The notes under the pieces are model-generated. The model had not been told where the DNA came from and made no database searches. It saw only the letters and a program-made list of their open reading frames with translations. Below, piece after piece: positions 28,563 to 60,871 of a stretch of DNA of 64,000 bases. This DNA is from Litomosoides sigmodontis (taxonomy: Eukaryota; Nematoda; Chromadorea; Rhabditida; Onchocercidae), in NCBI GenBank assembly GCA_963070105.1, contig OY718808.1, positions 2,282,238 to 2,346,237 on the forward strand, written 5' to 3'. Position numbers and translations under genes: made by a program. How positions within the stretch are numbered: the stretch's first letter is position 1; each line of letters opens with the position of its first letter.

Positions 28563-30879
28563 ATGGAATCAATTCATTTCGAAAAGGTATCATTCTTCGT
28601 TTAATTTGTAGTCGTAAAAAAAATTTTAGTTGATATTGGATTAGTTAGAACAAATTCAATGCTTTAAATAGCCTTTTTTAACTTTGGTTAGATTTATGCT
28701 AACCGTGTTAGCTGGCACATTGTTTTTTATGGCAGGTCAGACCACGTATTTTCTTACAGCAAGAAGCGTCACTCTGTGCTCAACATGCCGTTAACATGTT
28801 GCTTCAAGGTTCTTATTTCACAGCTGTTGATTTGGCCGAAATCGCATCCGACATTGATAGTCGTGAAGGAAGCGTACTGAATGAGCAGAATGTGATGAGC
28901 CAAAATGTCGACGATTCGGGTTTCTTCTCGCTGCAAGTTAGTATGAGCTCAGATTGTCTTGGAGAAAAAGAAATGCGAATTAAAGCAACAAATTTGTAAT
29001 TAATAATCTTAGACTTCTATTCGTTATTCCTTGAACAATTTTAGGTTATTTCGGAAGCGCTTAAAGTTTTCAACCTGGAACTTATTCCCCTTAATAGTCC
29101 TCGTGCTGCGGCATATCGCGATGATCCAACGTAAGAATTGATTTGGTGGACAAGAAGTACGGGTGGAAATTCTTCCACCTGGCATTTCTTTATTTTTTCC
29201 ATAGACATATCTAGGAACATATTCTGAATTCACGGGTTGGAATTAAGTTGAAGTGATCCTGTTATCATATAAGTCTTTGTTTGGTTCCTCTTGTTTCTTT
29301 ACCATAAAATAACTGCTTGTTCTTTTAGCGTATTATATCACATTCTGAAATATCGATGTAAGTTTTTATAGCAATTATAAGTTATTTATGTTATCAATTT
29401 ATTTTAAATTTTAACAAAATATTTACAGATTAGGTCAAGCGTATATATGCAATCTGAGTGAGCACTGGTTTGCCGTCCGCCGTTTGGGCTTCCAATGGTT
29501 CACGTTGAATTCTTTGCTTCCAACACCAAAACTTATTTCTGATACTTATCTTAATCTTTTCTTTGCGCAGCTGATCAATGAAGGTGAATAAGCAAATCAT
29601 CTCCAATTGACTTAATTAGTAATCGAAATCCATTCTTGGTTGTAATTTTTAATACTCTGGGAGAAAAATGAAATTACGGTGACATTTTCGAGGTTTTGTT
29701 TTACTTAATATAAAATTTACTGTATTTTTGTGTTGTACTTCTGTTTCATGTTAGAATTTAAAGAAGTGTCAAGAGTGTAGAAGTACGTTCGGTGTGTAAT
29801 AAAGTTTAAGTTGTAAACTTATCTCTGCAACCCCCTCCATCTAATAAAGCTTTGATATCATTATTGTGAATTCTATACAATTTGTAGGTTATTCGATATT
29901 CGTTGTGGAAGGAGTCTTACCGTTGTGCACTGCAGATGAACAACTTTCCCAGTTTCCTGTTGATCCAGCATTAGCAGGCATGGACGACTCGTTTTATGAT
30001 AGTTACTTAGAAAATTCCGATGTTTCAAAGACTGTGACAGGATATAGTGAGCAGGTATGCTGCTCGATCTTAACTTACTCGGAGTATTGGAACTTTGTAC
30101 AGTGCAACTCATCTTTTGATTTTTAAAACTATCGAATTTTTTTAGAAAGTTGCATCGTTTATTATCGAGACGTATTTTTTTGTTATTAGCAATAGCGATG
30201 GTCGGTATCTAACATTTTTGAAAGTTAATTTATTCGGAGTTTTTTGAACTGTGTAATAAGATGAGAACGAAATTTTTTCAAGTTTTTTTTTGTTGCAGAA
30301 ATTAAACAATTGCTCTTCTTCAATAGAAGAAAGTGAGATCCATGATTCTTTTGGAGTTTTTTGTATTCAATTAGTCGTGTAATTTATCAGACTCTTGTTT
30401 TTTATAGACCACAGATGATGAAGATTTAAGGCTTGCAATCGAACTTAGCCGGCAAACAGTAGATGATGAGTCGTCGTTAAAGGTAGCTAATAGTGTTTCG
30501 AATTCACTTTTGTCAGAAAGTATTAAGCTTAAAATTTTATTTTTCCGCGTTGGGTTCCCAGGAGATTGGACGTCATTGTACCAGCCCAAATATTTTTCAG
30601 GAAGCGATGAACAACAGTTTAGCAGATGCACAGAATAAGGATATCTTGAGTGAAAGTGATGATGAGTTGCAGGAAAGACAGCTTCAAAAAGCAATTCAAA
30701 TAAGTTTAGAGAGTTTTCGAGAGCAATGTGGAGTGGAATCGCCGGAAGCAACGTCCAGTACATCTGAAAATAAAGCGTTGGCAGCGATTAAGGGAAGCGA
30801 ACAAAATAGTTCCATGATTTCTCAAAGCGAAGAAATCCGCAAAAAAAGAGAAAATTTTCTGAGACGGTTCGAGAAATGA
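28563..30879 (+). CDS. atx-3: Ataxin-3 deubiquitinase (Josephin + 2 UIMs), no polyQ
   Basis: Exons: 28563-28586, 28760-28936, 29045-29130, 29429-29583, 29888-30054, 30408-30482, 30562-30879, giving 333 aa with perfect phase. The N-terminus MESIHFEKQEASLCAQH matches the Josephin start. The expected catalytic residues are present: Gln9, Cys14, His108 (in EHWFAVR) and Asn123 (in WFTLNSL). VDDSGFFSLQVI and GYSIFVVEG are also diagnostic. Two ubiquitin-interacting motifs follow: about 206-218 (DDEDLRLAIELSR) and about 262-279 (DELQERQLQKAIQISLES). The protein ends in SEEIRKKRENFLRRFEK, where the Arg/Lys cluster corresponds to the p97/VCP-binding motif. In human ATXN3 the poly-Gln follows that motif; here the protein stops. 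The family edits ubiquitin chains with p97/CDC-48 in the cytosol and nucleus. Confidence 0.95.
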
Positions 30880-31862
30880 ACTTCTCTTCGTCCTTTTTTA
30901 TCTGATTCTATTTCCCTTCAATTATCTTGTTTGTGTCTGCCTTTATCATTTGAGCTTTTATCAGCTGTGAATCTTCTCGTACACTTTTATCTACATCGCG
31001 ATAAGATGAATTGTCAAATTTAAAATCTTTGTTTTATTATTTTCTATGACATGTTGCTGCACGTTGCTATTCTTTGAGTAATTTCTTATTTTTGTACAAA
31101 TTTATGAATCATTTTTGAATCGACTTTGTTGTTAATACGATTCTTACTAGCTGTTGGCATAATCATGCTTTTGAATGATGAACTGTCGGTTGTGCATCAA
31201 ATTTATATTAGTATCGACTGTGTTAAGTGCATACCTGTGATTTTTCTTTTGTCAAGTTGAGGTTCTTCTAAATGCAGTTAGACTTTGTGAAGTAACAGAA
31301 ATTATAGGTTTCAAAAAATACTGCAACAGATGTGTGATTTTATTTTATTTTGCACCAGTGCATATGTGTAATGTATATACCTAGATAAAGCTAATCGTTT
31401 TTTTGATGTTCTCGATATCAGTTAAAGTCTAGTTCTCGAATATCAATTATTATTATAATACTTTGAACGTTTTGTTTGTGGCCTAGATATTAGGAGAAAA
31501 AAAAGTTGTGGTTTATTCGAAAAGTCAATACCTGCATGGTGAAGCGTTGAAAATGGTTTCATCACAATTCACAGTGGCACACTGTATTGATTTTTCAGTT
31601 TTAACTGGTTGTTTAGGGTGTTGGAATGATATGCGGCCACAAAACCTAACTAAATAAGAACAGCTTGTAACGCTGTTTGAGTTGTTCTAAAACAAAGTAT
31701 CCCTTCTTCTTGGGCGTTGTAGCGAGTGTTTTGGGCAGTAGATTTCTGAGAAGGAGGTTTGCATTGTTTTCGTGAAATTGAAACTACATTCATTGTTTAC
31801 AGGTTTTCGAGACTTCATTTAATTGACATTTAATTGAATACTGGAGCCAAACTTGTCTGATT
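30880..31862. other. 3' region of ataxin-3 and 5' flank of the NCBP3-like gene
   Basis: No open frame is supportable. A TTTACAG acceptor-like site at about 31800, 60 bases before the next ATG, could be a spliced-leader site for the downstream gene. Confidence 0.45.
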
Positions 31863-51691
<19,829 letters not shown>

Positions 51692-53566
51692 AAGAAAATT
51701 AGTATTCGTTTGCGGTCTTCGTACCGAAAATAAAGAGTGACACGAAGTTGACAAAATAATGTTATTTCAAGCCAGAGTTGATTGTTTCAGTAATTAACTT
51801 CAGCTGCATATAGAAATGGAAATATCTGATGTTTGGAATGCAGATTGTACCAAAATCATGAGGAGGCTTCTGTATATTGTAAGAAGAGAGGGAAAGAGCA
51901 GAAAATGAAGGAAGGAAAAAAATTGTAGACAGAGGGTGATTTTGTAGGTGCACTATTCCCGTTTTTTGATGGTTACAAATGTCAAGATGTTTTTTTAAAT
52001 TATATGTTCTGTTTCCTTTTTCGAAATAAATTTCAGAAAAGTTCTGGTTATTGTTATTTGAATAAATCAGTATGTTGTGCTTTAAAATTTGTGAGCTGTA
52101 ATCCTTTTATTATTAGTCGAAGAGTGACCCGAGATCTCGGGAGTAAATATGGTGAATGCTTATTGAAATTTCGAAACTGGTCGAATGTCAATGATGAATA
52201 CATGCCATCATAATACACTGAATTTGTTGATCGAGGATTGCAAAATGATTTTGATAAGATAGATCATATTGAGATATCTGGAAGAGAGTATGCATCAGAT
52301 CAAAGGTCTTTCTTCGAAGTGTTTTATTCCATAAAATTTTTAGCATTTGTGTGCACCGCTGCATTTGTGTAATGTAACTCTCTTATAGCAGTGAAAAGTA
52401 AGTTTTATTTTAACAGCAAAAAATTTATTGATCTGAATGTTTGAATGTTTTTCACTAATTGGTAGTATGATCAAATCGTATGAGTTGTAAAAGGAATAAA
52501 AGAGTCAGCGATACATTTGTGAGAAAATTCAAATTTACACAGTTCCACGTGAATTGTTTGGTGCTAGTTTGCTACGAAACTGCAAAGAGAAGAAATATGA
52601 TAGGATAAGGGGATCGATCATAATAGCGTAAGATGCGTAACAGAAAGCATATGATCCTCTCCAGTTAGAAAGTTTAGTCGTGAGTTAGACCAAAAATTTT
52701 GCTCGTTCGACTTTAGGGACGGAGGTTAAGGTTGGTTGCATGGTAAAGTTTGTCAACATCCGTCGGCGTTGCCGTGAGGGAGGTATTAGCTTAGCTTTGA
52801 TTGAGATAGTTGTAATGACTAGTTAGCTTGGGCTGACGTAGTTTTGATGACTAAGTTAGCTTGTATTGAGGTAGTTATGATGATTAGTTAGGTTGGCTTG
52901 AGATAGTTTAGTTAGCTTGATGAGATGCTACAATAGGGTAGATTGATTAGAGAAATAAGCACGCCGTTACGACGTGTTTCGGGTGTCGCTCATCTTCGAT
53001 TTATGTCGTGTCATTGATGTTGAATGGGGAGAGAGAGAGAGTCGTGGCAGAGAGAATGCATATTGTGAAATGATTTTTGGCGGGTATGTCGAATTTCAAA
53101 ATAATTACAAAACGTGTTGTACCAATGTGCTCTGTTTTAGTGCTAGCGCTAGTGCTTCTCATGTTCCGTGATTGTTGTTGGTTTAATCGTGTTGAAAAGG
53201 TGTTTTTTGGGTTATCATACTGTAATTTTTCCTTGTTTAATTTTTGTTGTATACGTTATTTTGTTCGAGCTATACTTACGTGTTATGAAACTTAGGTACT
53301 TACGTGCTAAAGTACTTACGTGTTATGAAATTTAAGTAGTGAAAAAAAGCGGTATGTTTAAAAAACAAAATGGATCACTATGAAAGTGTTATGTTTGAGT
53401 GTGGTGATTCGTTTAAATATTTGTGTTATCGTGTGTAATTTTTTTTTTTTGAATATTCATTGCGCTGGAAAGGATTTGCTGATAGCGTGAAGTATGTTCA
53501 TTTGGATTTAACATATTTCAATTAGTCAGGCAATCAGTCATCAGGGAGGTATAATCTTCAATTACA
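51692..53566. other. Intergenic spacer with degenerate repeats
   Basis: No supportable gene; several T-rich ORFs of 60-70 codons lack splice support. It contains diverged TTAGCTTG repeats at about 52780-52930 and a short TACTTACGTGTTATGAAA repeat near 53275-53335. It should include the reductase promoter. Confidence 0.5.
52780..52930. repeat. Degenerate ~35-40 bp tandem repeat (TTAGCTTG units)
   Basis: Four to five diverged units with the pattern TTAGCTTG, then GAGGTAGTT, then ATGATTAGT. No coding frame. Confidence 0.7.
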
Positions 53567-56500
53567 ATGGTACAACCAAAGCAACGAATTTCCAATTCTT
53601 ACGTAGTTAAACGAGGTGTGTTAACTGGAGCTTATTTTTTCTGCTCATTAGATGAACTAAACACGAATAGAAAATTGAAAATTAACAGATATGAAATTAT
53701 AGCATTTATGCGAAGTAGTTATTTATATCATATATGTTTCAGATGGACGACATGAGGCTGTTTCGTTTGATAAAATTGCTCGTCGGATTATGAAACTTTG
53801 TTATGGATTGAGCCAGGATCGAGTGGATCACGTAAAATATATTAATTACTGAAGCTTTCAATGACTTTCTATTTTACTCTTAGAATTTCCTAAGACGTGT
53901 ATTGATATCATTTTTTTGAAAATTCATAACTTCGTCGAATTAGATCATATCGCTCTTAGCTTTTTAGATTGAAATATCACAAAAGGTGATTGCGGGCTTA
54001 TACAAAGGTGTAACGACAGTTGAATTGGACAATTTGGCTGCGGAAATTGCAGCTGATATGATAACTAAGCATCCTGATTATGCAACTTTGGCGTCTCGAA
54101 TTTCCGTCTCTAATTTGCATAAGAAAACTGAAAAGGTTGGTTTTGAATGTAGTAATAGACGAGAAGGGATATCTGACGCATATTTGTAAAAGACACTTCA
54201 TTCCAAAAGCAAACATTCACTTAATTTTTGGTTTTGGGTTAGTAATAATTATTTGAACTAACTGATTCAAGTAAAACATTTTGCTTAAGTTATTCAGCTT
54301 AACGAAAACAAGATGTTTTGTGTAGTTATCTAGAACTTCCAATGTTGAAGTATAGAAATTCTTCTGTTAATAATAGTGTCTAACAAAGATTTTTGTTCTT
54401 TAGAACCTCTGAAAAATGCTCGAAGTAAAACTTTTGTTTCAGTTGTTTTCGAAGGTCGCTAGAAGATTATACAATGCTACTCATCCGAAATCTGGTCGAC
54501 ACATGCCACTTATTAGCAAGGAATTGTTCGATATAGTCCAAAATAATGCTGACGTCAGTTGATTATATAATACTTAGGTTTCAAGTTGATTAAAAAAACA
54601 TGAATTAAGAAGGATTGAATTGGTGACATTGCTTTATTGCTTCTAATAATCAGAATTTTCAGAGCGTATAGATCTTAGAAATTTCGTCATTTCAAGATTG
54701 GGTGATAGTCGCACGAGGGAAGGGAATTCATTCATCAGTGTTTAACGGAATAGTTTATGTCTTGTGAATTATTTTTACATAACATTTTATCGATTATCAG
54801 AAATTCTGTATTTTCATTTAATTCAGAATCGTTTTTATAGATTCTCGACTCAGCAATAATTCATGAACGTGACTATTATTACACGTACTTTGGCTTAAAA
54901 ACGTTAGAGCGTTCTTATCTTCTGCAAGTCAACGAAGAATTAGCCGAACGTCCACAGCACATGTTAATGAGAGTTGCACTTGGGATTCATGGTGAAGACA
55001 TTGAGGCCGCTCTCGAGGTTTGATTGGTTATGCATATTTTAATATGTATTCCATCTTCACATGCACTGATGCATTGCTTTAAGCTTGTGTGTCTCATAAA
55101 ATTTTAAACGTAGGGTAGTTTCAAAAATCTGAACTGAAGTTTGGATGCGTAATTGTGACTTCTTAAAATTTTTTATGAAAAAAAAATTCAATTGCAGACT
55201 TACAATTTAATGTCTGAAAGGTGGTTTACACATGCAACACCGACACTATTTAACAGTGGTACCTGCGCACCGCAAATGAGTTCATGCTTTCTGTTGACGA
55301 TGTTTGAAGACAGTATTGAAGGCATATTCGAAACTTTAAAGAAATGCGCGTTGATTTCAAAAAGTGCTGGTGGTATCGGCTTAAATGTGCACTGCATACG
55401 TGCCACTGGCTCAGCAATTGCTGGAGTATGTTAAATAAGCTATCAAATTTCAAAACATGTGTAGTTTAGACTAGGGACCTTAGCGTCAAAGTTAATAGCA
55501 GAAATTATCACGAATTCTTCTTTCTCTCCAGGGTACGGCTACTTACGAATAGTTTGGCTAGCAATACTTTTTGGAATTTGGAACTTTAAGGGAGTGCAAA
55601 CTTTGAATCAGAAATTTCTCATTATTTAGACAAATGGTGTTTCAAATGGTCTGGTGCCTATGCTTCGAGTGTTCAATAATGCAGCGCGGTATGTTGACCA
55701 GGGTGGAAATAAGGTTGTTTATTGCATTTATTAAATTGTTTAGATATTTTGTCTTCTTTTCTCAGCACGCATTACGCTTTTACGTACTAATTAAATAGAA
55801 CGGAAGCCTGTTGCAGAGACCAGGTGCATTTGCCGTTTACTTGGAGCCGTGGCATGCGGATATCTTCGAATTTTTAGAATTGAGAAAGAATGTAGGTGAT
55901 GAACTTGAACGTTGCCGTGATTTATTTTTTGGTTTATGGGTGCCGGATCTTTTCATGGAACGTGTGCGCGACGATAAAGTATGGTCTCTGATGTGTCCCG
56001 CTGAATGTCCCGGCTTAGAGGATTCGTGGGGTGAAACATTTGAGAAACTATACACAAAGTAAGAGAAGTTATTTTCTTATTTTCAGATTTGTGTAGGCAA
56101 AAAATTATAGGAAATAATTTTTGATTCTAAAATAAAAGATTGCAGGTATGAAGAAAAAGGTCGGTACAGAAAGCAAATACCTGCTAGAAAACTATGGGAA
56201 GCAATTGTATTTGCTCAAATAGAAACTGGTGTGCCATATATGGTTTACAAGGTAATTTTATGCCAATTCCAAGGATTACCAAACTGAAAGCAATTTAGTA
56301 TACTTCTTCAAGTGTGCGTGACTGATAATGAGAAAATTTTTTTTGATATTGGAAGCTATGGAGTCTCTCTGTTAAATAAAGCTTGAAATTATAGGATACG
56401 TGCAATCGAAAAACTAATCAGCAGAACTTGGGTACGATCAAGTGTTCTAATTTGTGTACTGAAGTAGTTCTATATTCTTCTCGCGAAGAGATTGCTGTGT

Positions 56501-58288
56501 GTAATTTGGCATCCATTGCTCTTAATCGTTTTGTCACACCAGAGAGGACATTCGACTTCAACATGTTACGTGATGTAAGTATACATAAAGAGGAAGAGAG
56601 ATTTGGCCGGACAGAATCAAGTTTGATTGAATTCTGAGTTTTTTGTGAGCCTGTGTTACAGGAAAGTGTAATTCTATTTCAGGAAAAGTGTAATTCTATT
56701 TCAGGTCACAAAGGAAAGTGTAATTCTATTTCAGGTCACAAAAGTAGTGGTTAGAAATTTGAACAAAGTCATTGATCGCAACTACTATCCAGTACCGGAA
56801 GCGGAGAGGTCTAATAAGAGGCATCGTCCGATTGGCATTGGTGTTCAAGGCTTAGCTGATGCTTTTATCCTTATGCGGTTTTCTTTTCAGTCTCTATAGA
56901 TTTTTGATGACGCTATATTTACTAACAATCTACGGAGTACTGAATTATTGTCGGCTTTTCAGGTATCCATTTACTAGTGAGAAAGCCCGTGATCTTAATA
57001 AACGAATTTTTGAAACTATGTATTATGCGGCACTTGAGGCTTCTTGTGAACTTGCGCAAGAACAAGGTCCGTATGAAAGCTACGAAGGCTCACCTGTTAG
57101 TAAGGGAGTTAGTATTTGGTGATCTTGGTGTTTTTCATCATTTTGTTGTACATTTAAATAGTTCTAAGCAATTATTTTTCAGAAAATTCTCACTATTTAC
57201 TGATACTAGCCCTGAAACTTCAATGTCAAATAATTATTTTAGATCCTGCAATTTGACATGTGGGGTGTGACACCGACGGATCAGTGGGATTGGGAAACTT
57301 TACGTGAGAAGATTGCAGTGTACGGCATCCGGAATAGCGTGTTATTGGCACCAATGCCTACTGCTTCAACTGCTCAGATACTGGGCAACAATGAAAGTAT
57401 TGAACCTTATACTAGCAATGTCTACACTCGCAATGTTTTATCTGGAAGCTTCCAGGTGAAATTTCAATGTGTGTTTATTGACATAGATTATCCCATAAGT
57501 CATTTTTCTTTTTGCCCTGTTTCCCTCTCAACAGTTTCTTTGCGTGAAGGTTATGCAATCTATTTGAAGGTCTTCAATATGCACCTTATGAATGATCTCA
57601 TGCATCTCAACTTATGGGATGATGATATGAAGCTAGAAATAATTAAAAATAAAGGATCGATACAGAACATTGAACGCATTCCGCAAGATATCCGAGATCT
57701 TTATAAAACAGTTTGGGAAATGTCACAACGAGTAAGTTGTTAACAATAACAGCGATAATAACAGTAGCCTAACGATAAAATCTAATGGATTTTTAAATTT
57801 TTAAAAATATAGAGAGCTGTTATTTTATTTAAAATGATGGAAGTAAAAAAGATTTTTATTTAAGGATATTATCGATATGGCTGCTGACCGCGGTGCATTC
57901 ATAGATCAGTCGCAGTCGTTAAATATATTTATAGCACGTCCAAATTACGGCAATATTACCAGTATGCACTTTTATGGATGGCAAAAGGTATTTCTATGTG
58001 CCTAAATTTGATAATTTAGAAGTATTTCCTATGCGTATATTTTTTAATTTTTTCGTATTGTTCTAGGGCCTGAAAACTGGAATGTATTATTTGCGAACGA
58101 GACCGGCAGTTGATGCAGTGCAGTTCACTGTTGATAAAACTCGTTTGAAAGAATATAGTAATGCTAACATAGATAAGAGTTCTAAATCAGGATCTAATTC
58201 TACTCCTGGTTCTGCAGACGAACTGACAACAAAAATGATGGAGTGTGCGGTGAGCGGTGAAGGTGACTGCTTGATGTGCAGTAGTTAA
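53567..58288 (+). CDS. rnr-1: Ribonucleoside-diphosphate reductase large subunit (class Ia), 813 aa
   Basis: Sixteen exons: 53567-53615, 53743-53831, 53968-54135, 54443-54553, 54841-55017, 55198-55425, 55630-55713, 55817-56058, 56146-56251, 56395-56574, 56735-56877, 56963-57107, 57243-57455, 57570-57731, 57865-57987, 58067-58288. It reduces ribonucleoside diphosphates to deoxy forms with the R2 subunit in the cytosol. The N-terminal ATP cone is [20 protein letters not shown]. The active-site set is present: Cys228 (QMSSCFLL), Asn437/Cys439/Glu441 (SNLCTEV), Cys454 (AVCNLAS), and Tyr747/Tyr748 (GMYYLRTRP). The C-terminal shuttle cysteines are Cys808 and Cys811 (GDCLMCSS). It is slightly longer than the human 792 aa, partly in the linker before the tail. 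AATAAA lies about 100 bases downstream. Confidence 0.97.
56661..56734 (+). repeat. Triplicated 3' splice-site sequence in rnr-1
   Basis: Three copies of a 22-bp unit ending ATTCTATTTCAG lie at 56661-56682, 56683-56704 and 56713-56734. The second and third are each followed by GTCACAAA. The last copy is the acceptor that gives the family-typical VTKVVVRNL. Confidence 0.92.
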
Positions 58289-59258
58289 CGTATGATCATG
58301 AAGAATGGCTATGTCAGATATTTAACGTGAATATGCTTTTTTTGGAAAAAAAAACAAAGAATTTCTTTGCATACATTATATTCGATATAAATAAAGCACA
58401 TGGACTTGAATTAACTCATTTTTAGAATGCTTTGGATGTGCTTTTCAAAATCTGAAACTTTTTGTTGTAATAAGGAAGCAAAAGAGTAGGGAAAAATTTT
58501 ATGCCGCGTCCTTAATCATTATACAAAGTGAATGAGAAAGCGTGACATTCAGACGATGCATGATATCAAACAAACAATGGTATTTACACGAAAGATTTGA
58601 GATGAGTGCTTGCAAAAATTATATTTTTCTATGCTTGTAATTCCAAATTACTATAAAATGAAATGCTTCTTGCGCTGTCTTTATACCTTCTTTTTGAGAT
58701 TGTGGACATGATCTTCGCACTTATACTACTTCTTAATGACATCAAATCTGAATTGCTTTTGAAGGCACTCTATTCTCTATGATATCTAAATGTGCCATTT
58801 TTCTAATTTTGAAATTTGAAATTTAAGTTTTACCATTCCTCTTCACATTTATATCACCTTTGATATTTTCCTACGGTATTGAAAATACTGGATATTTTTC
58901 GACCATCTTCAATACTTTTTTTCTCTCTGGAAATAAAAACAAAACTTAATCACTGGTTTGAATTCGTTGGATAACAAACCAAAAGAAAAACTGGATTCCT
59001 TAAATGGAGTGTGACGGAATGCTACGGCAAAATTTCGCTTCTGAGTTCCGCTTCTGCTCGTTGACAGCATCCTTCTGAATAACGGATGCTAGCCCGTAAA
59101 ACCTCGGTATGCCGTAAGGTACGGTGATTCGCGGTTGGTGCATTGAAGTTCGTAATTGCGTGATGCTTAGCAGGAACTAATGGATGGCGTAGTGCGTAGA
59201 TGATGCAGTTGTACCCGTCAACAACACTTAGCAAATGGAAGAAAATCTGATGTGAACC
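58289..59258. other. 3' flank of rnr-1 and 5' flank of the OPA3-like gene
   Basis: It holds the AATAAA at about 58389. No gene is seen. A six-codon upstream ORF (ATG at about 59234, MEENLM-stop) precedes the OPA3 start after a CTTAG acceptor-like site and may lie in its leader. Confidence 0.45.
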
Positions 59259-60481
59259 ATGGGTATTCCAGTCATTCAGGTTTTTGTATTTATTACTTCA
59301 TATGAATGGTAAATTCCGAAACTCAAGTGAGACTCCGCTAATGCTAAATTCTTATTGGAGCTGAAAAGTTGGCACAGCGAGGAAGATTCCAGTGAGTTTT
59401 TCGTTTATGACATTAAGTAATCTTTCTTTTCAGCTCGTGGTCGCATTTGGGCGGCAGATGTCACGTCCATTAGCTCGCAGAATTATAGCTTATGCAATTA
59501 AGCATCCATATCTCAGAAACAGAATTCTCGTTCCAGTGGGTAGAAGTAAGTCTTTGAAGGTTGTCGTTGAAACACTTAATTGGTGCTAAAATATATGCGT
59601 TTACTTGATTAATTTTAAAAGTTTCGTGCAAGCTACTTTGTATCTGAGTTTTGCTCTCAAATCCCTCTGGAAAATTACGAGCCCTAAAGTACATGTTGTA
59701 TAATACCTAGAATATTAAATATCAAATGGCATTTTTATTTGCAGGTTTACATTCTATTTCTTTTCGTTTGCGGATCAAAAGTATAGGCCTTGCTGTTCCA
59801 TCTAAAACACCAACTGTAACTGAACAGCAGGCAATCGAAATGGTTCTGTTTTCAAATGAACTACATTCATATTCAACTCCAGTCATTAGTATCCGAAATT
59901 TTCGTTTTTATTTACGATTTGTTTTCAGGCTAGTGAAACGCTTGTAGAGGCACTTATCTACATATTAACCGTATTATTGATATATGCAATCTATCGATCA
60001 AACCCGGAAAAGGCTAAGGCCAGCGATGTGGAAAAATACGTTAAAGTATGTCTTTATATGTTACTTATAACTCAAACTTAAACAAGTTTAATGAATAGTA
60101 TAACGTTGTTCATTTTGTAGGAAAACGAAGAAAGAATAGCAAAGTTTCAAGAAAAACTTAAAGAACAAGACGAATTGACGATCAAAATTGTGAAGATCAT
60201 CCGTGAAAAGAATCTGGTTGGTGTTTGGTCGGGTCTCATAGGAAGTGACTTCTCGAAACAGGATTGTTACGAGAAGTCAAATTTATTAGGAATTTGACCA
60301 AAGATAATCCTTGGATTTTTGTCTAATAAACGGGGTTGTGGAACGAGTGAATTTCTTTCAATTCATTTTGCAGGATGACAAAAATATTTTGGCAGACAAA
60401 AGTCATAAAGGTCAACTTCTATCTTTCATTGGTGATAAGATGAAGACGTTGATACCTGGGCAAGATAAAACATCTCGTTAG
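59259..60481 (+). CDS. OPA3: OPA3-like mitochondrial membrane protein (183 aa)
   Basis: Exons: 59259-59279, 59434-59545, 59745-59842, 59929-60045, 60121-60216, 60374-60481, all in phase. The N-terminus MGIPVIQLVVAFGRQMSRPL fits the family's start (a hydrophobic leader ending RQVSKPLANRI in human OPA3). The middle has FRLRIKSIG and TEQQAIEMASETLVEALIY. A membrane segment follows at about 82-100 (LVEALIYILTVLLIYAIY), then a charged coiled coil (ENEERIAKFQEKLKEQDE). OPA3 sits in a mitochondrial membrane and affects mitochondrial shape; human mutations cause optic atrophy and 3-methylglutaconic aciduria. Reading through the donor after 60216 would give a different C-terminus ending near 60297. 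Confidence 0.9.
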
Positions 60482-60871
60482 CGTTAGTTGAATTCTAGTA
60501 TCGTAATTTGTATTAGTTGTTTTTAATTACCACTTGCTGAGGAAGCCTCAATTTCTCCTGAAGTTTCCTCGAGTTCGTCATATGTTCCAAAACAAACACT
60601 CCGAATTCCTTCGTCCGTGCTCTGTTTTCTAGGTTTTGCTTATATGTCTTTTTTACTTGAAGCATTAAATTTATAAAAAGAGTGAAGACCCTTCTACTAG
60701 CATCACTTCACAGATTTTGAGAGTGAAGACGTTTTACTAGCATCTCTTCTTATCATTAGAAACAGAACTTGAACGAAAGCAGATCTCAAATGTTTCAAAC
60801 TTCTCATTCTTCGACATAAAAAATACTAACAATGGATATAGTGGAGAACCGGTAAAATATCAATGTATGTA
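60482..60871. other. Convergent spacer
   Basis: About 390 bp between the 3' ends of the OPA3-like gene and the RPAC1 gene. It has no ORF. A near-repeat of GAGTGAAGAC with ACTAGCATC occurs at about 60681-60750. Confidence 0.55.

Noticed and set aside
29329..29357. 29-nt exon-like segment between ataxin-3 exons 3 and 4
   Set aside because: It has AG and GTAAGT borders, but its inclusion shifts the frame into a stop. The direct junction restores the family's DP...YICN...EHWF order.
52004..52213. 69-codon Cys/Phe-rich ORF
   Set aside because: T-rich chance frame between two well-supported genes, with no splice or homology support.
55200..56055. Minus-strand ORFs across reductase exons
   Set aside because: Shadows of the conserved plus-strand reductase exons.
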